The position numbers and the translations under genes are program-made. Below the pieces are notes generated by a model. It saw only the letters and a program-made list of their open reading frames with translations, did not search any database and was not told where the DNA came from. Shown piece by piece: positions 6,532 to 8,125 of a DNA stretch of 8,125 nt. Source of the stretch: Anaerolineae bacterium (lineage in GTDB: Bacteria; Chloroflexota; Anaerolineae; Aggregatilineales; Phototrophicaceae); NCBI GenBank assembly GCA_025454715.1, contig JALONY010000188.1, positions 1 through 8,125 on the forward strand, written 5' to 3'. How positions within the stretch are numbered: position 1 is the stretch's first letter; every line of letters starts with the position of its first letter.

Positions 6532-6537
6532 TATACT
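6532..6537 (+). promoter_or_regulatory. Probable -10 box for clpC
   Basis: ATGCGGTATACTTC contains TATACT, five of six matches to TATAAT. Its upstream flank GCGG matches that of the minus-strand box at 4946-4951. No convincing -35 is seen at 16-18 nt: CTGACA (6504-6509) is 22 nt away and TTGTGG (6514-6519) only 12 nt. I see no CIRCE (HrcA) or CtsR-type operator in 6414-6632. Confidence 0.5.
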
Positions 6538-6546
6538 TCTTTATAC

Positions 6547-6583
6547 GCGCAAGTGGTATCGGCTGCCCCTGTATCCCTTGCGC
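6547..6583 (+). promoter_or_regulatory. Stem-loop in the clpC leader
   Basis: GCGCAAG (6547-6553) pairs perfectly with CTTGCGC (6577-6583), and two further G-C pairs (6555-6556 with 6575-6576) extend it beyond a one-base bulge. It would start within a few bases of the predicted 5' end of the clpC mRNA and ends about 37 nt before the Shine-Dalgarno. It has no T tract, so it is not a terminator; it may protect the 5' end or play a regulatory part. Confidence 0.3.
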
Positions 6584-6632
6584 CTTCAAAAACCAACACA
6601 CAACGTCTAGACGAACGGCGGAGGTCATTGCC

Positions 6633-8125
6633 GTGGCAAATAAGGGGATGGAACGCTTTACCCAGCGTGCGCGCCGCGTGCTGAGTTTGGCGCAAGAAGA
6701 AGCCGAACGCCTGAACCACTCCCACATCGGGACAGAGCACCTGTTGCTGGGGTTGTTGAAGGAAGAGGGCGGTGTGGCCGGGCGCGTCCTGCGCGAACTG
6801 GGCTTGGACACCCGCCGCGTGGAAGACCTGATTATCCGCATGAAGCGCCCCGAGCAACGCTCCCGCTCTGGACAATTCGACCTGACCGCAGGCACCAAGC
6901 GCGTCATGGAATTGGCCATCGACGAAGCGCGTCGCATGGGGCACCACTACATCGGCACCGAGCACCTGCTGTTGGCGTTGGTGCGCCAGCCCGAGGGCAC
7001 CGCCATCGAGGTGCTCCGTCGCCTCGGCATCACCCCCGAGGAAGTGCGCCGCCAGACCAACAACGTCCTGCGCGATAGCCCCGTCCAGCCGTCTCAACCG
7101 GCCACGCCCGATGAGCCGCAGACCCCGACGCCCCCCACCCCGCCGACGCCATTGGGGTCGCAACCGCCCAGCGGCGGCACCCCGCGCCGCCCGCCCAACC
7201 CCGCACCCTTTGGGCAGCGCCGCAGCGAGACCAAGACCCCCCAGCTCGACCAACTCGCCACCGACCTGACCGAGATGGCACGCGAGAACAAGCTCGACCC
7301 CGTGGTCGGGCGTGAGACCGAAATCGAGCGCGTCATCCAAGTCCTCAGCCGCCGCCGCAAGAACAACCCCGCCCTCATCGGTGAGCCGGGCGTGGGCAAG
7401 ACGGCCATCGTCGAAGGCTTGGCGCAACGCATCGTGTCCGGCGACGTGCCCAAGCCGTTGCTGAACAAGCGCGTCTTGCAGCTCGATGTCGGCTCATTGG
7501 TGGCGGGCACCATGTACCGCGGCCAGTTCGAGGAGCGCCTCAAGCGCGTCATCGAAGAGCTGAAGCAGTCCGAGAGCATCTTGTTCATCGACGAGGTGCA
7601 CATGCTGGTCGGCGCAGGGTCGGCGGGCAGCAGTGTCGATGCCGCCAACATCCTCAAGCCCGCGCTGGCACGTGGTGAATTGCAGTGCATCGGCGCGACC
7701 ACCCTCGACGAATACCGCAAGCACATCGAGAGCGATGCCGCCCTCGAGCGCCGCTTCCAGCAAATCGTGGTCGATGAGCCGAGCATCGAAGAGACGGTCG
7801 AAATCCTGCAAGGCATCAAAGAGCCGTATCAGCAGCACCACAACGTCGAAATCACCGACGAGGCCATCGAGGCCGCGTCGCAGTTGTCGGCGCGCTACGT
7901 GCCCGACCGCTTCTTGCCCGACAAGGCCATCGACCTGATCGACGAGGCCTCGGCGCGCCTGCGGATGTACAAATCACCCGAGGCCGCCCAAGTCCGCAAG
8001 CTGGAAGGCAACCTCGCCCGTGCCGAGGAAGAAATCCGCGACATCGAGTCCGAGGGTAGCGAGGATGACGAGCTGGAGCGCTTGCAAATGCAGGCCGAGG
8101 GCTTGCGCCAGACGCTGGGCGACCT
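6633..8125 (+). CDS. clpC: ATP-dependent Clp protease ATP-binding subunit ClpC (3' end outside window)
   Basis: AAA+ unfoldase that feeds damaged or tagged proteins to the ClpP peptidase in the cytoplasm. I chose the GTG at 6633 because GGAGGT (6620-6625) lies 7 nt upstream; an ATG at 6648 is an alternative start ([11 protein letters not shown]). The 497 visible residues hold two Clp_N repeats (about 6-60, [18 protein letters not shown], and 87-140, each with HIGTEHLLL or YIGTEHLLL). A long Pro/Thr/Ser-rich linker (about 149-202) follows. The first AAA+ module (D1) has Walker A GEPGVGKT (250-257), pore loop YRG (295-297), Walker B LFIDEVH (317-323), sensor GATTLDEY (354-361) and arginine finger region ALERRF (370-375). 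The start of the M-domain coiled coil comes after about 448 ([17 protein letters not shown]). The second ATPase module is beyond the edge. The M domain and N repeats fit ClpC rather than ClpA or ClpX; ClpB is less likely given the N-domain sequence. Confidence 0.96.
   Translation, partial: MANKGMERFTQRARRVLSLAQEEAERLNHSHIGTEHLLLGLLKEEGGVAGRVLRELGLDTRRVEDLIIRMKRPEQRSRSGQFDLTAGTKRVMELAIDEARRMGHHYIGTEHLLLALVRQPEGTAIEVLRRLGITPEEVRRQTNNVLRDSPVQPSQPATPDEPQTPTPPTPPTPLGSQPPSGGTPRRPPNPAPFGQRRSETKTPQLDQLATDLTEMARENKLDPVVGRETEIERVIQVLSRRRKNNPALIGEPGVGKTAIVEGLAQRIVSGDVPKPLLNKRVLQLDVGSLVAGTMYRGQFEERLKRVIEELKQSESILFIDEVHMLVGAGSAGSSVDAANILKPALARGELQCIGATTLDEYRKHIESDAALERRFQQIVVDEPSIEETVEILQGIKEPYQQHHNVEITDEAIEAASQLSARYVPDRFLPDKAIDLIDEASARLRMYKSPEAAQVRKLEGNLARAEEEIRDIESEGSEDDELERLQMQAEGLRQTLGD

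Noticed and set aside
6453..7427. 324-codon open frame on the minus strand across the start of clpC
   Set aside because: Covers the clpC promoter, leader and N domain in antisense; no plausible product.

Overview
The window is GC-rich and densely coded, with frequent TTG and CTG leucine codons. It looks like a bacterial chromosome segment. My best guess is the phylum Chloroflexota (Anaerolineae-like). This rests on a secreted PA14-plus-SH3 protein, a compact four-repeat S1 protein next to clpC, and the overall codon style. It is an inference, because there is no rRNA or other marker gene here. There is no sign of a mobile element, CRISPR array, tRNA or rRNA.

Layout. (1) Positions 1-3368, plus strand: a three-gene ABC-2 export operon. 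It has a NatA-like ATPase cut by the left edge, then two paralogous NatB-like permeases of equal length (421 residues each). The genes overlap by 4 nt and 1 nt, so translation is probably coupled. (2) Positions 3369-3468: a convergent gap with a perfect 13-bp stem that can terminate both strands. (3) Positions 3469-4897, minus strand: a small SAM methyltransferase lies downstream of a secreted PA14/SH3 gene. The latter is split into two frames at a run of five C (coding strand) and also lacks the second half of its PA14 domain. (4) Positions 4898-5166: a divergent intergenic region with a good -10 box for each direction, followed by an unusually structured leader of about 135 nt before the S1 gene. 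(5) Positions 5167-6360, plus strand: a ribosomal protein S1-like protein with four S1 repeats, closed by a perfect 12-bp intrinsic terminator. (6) Positions 6414-8125, plus strand: a separate transcription unit for clpC, with its own -10 box, a 5' leader stem and a strong Shine-Dalgarno. The gene runs off the right edge in the middle (M) domain.

How the parts relate. The ABC operon is a self-contained heteromeric exporter of unknown substrate. The S1 and clpC genes are housekeeping functions (mRNA binding in translation, and protein quality control) that are neighbours but separately transcribed. The most interesting non-coding signal is the S1 leader. It contains a terminator-like hairpin close to the predicted 5' end, then two mutually exclusive hairpins, and a 29-codon reading frame whose stop overlaps the S1 start as ATGA. 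This has the architecture of an autoregulated or attenuated mRNA leader, but only comparative or experimental data can show it.
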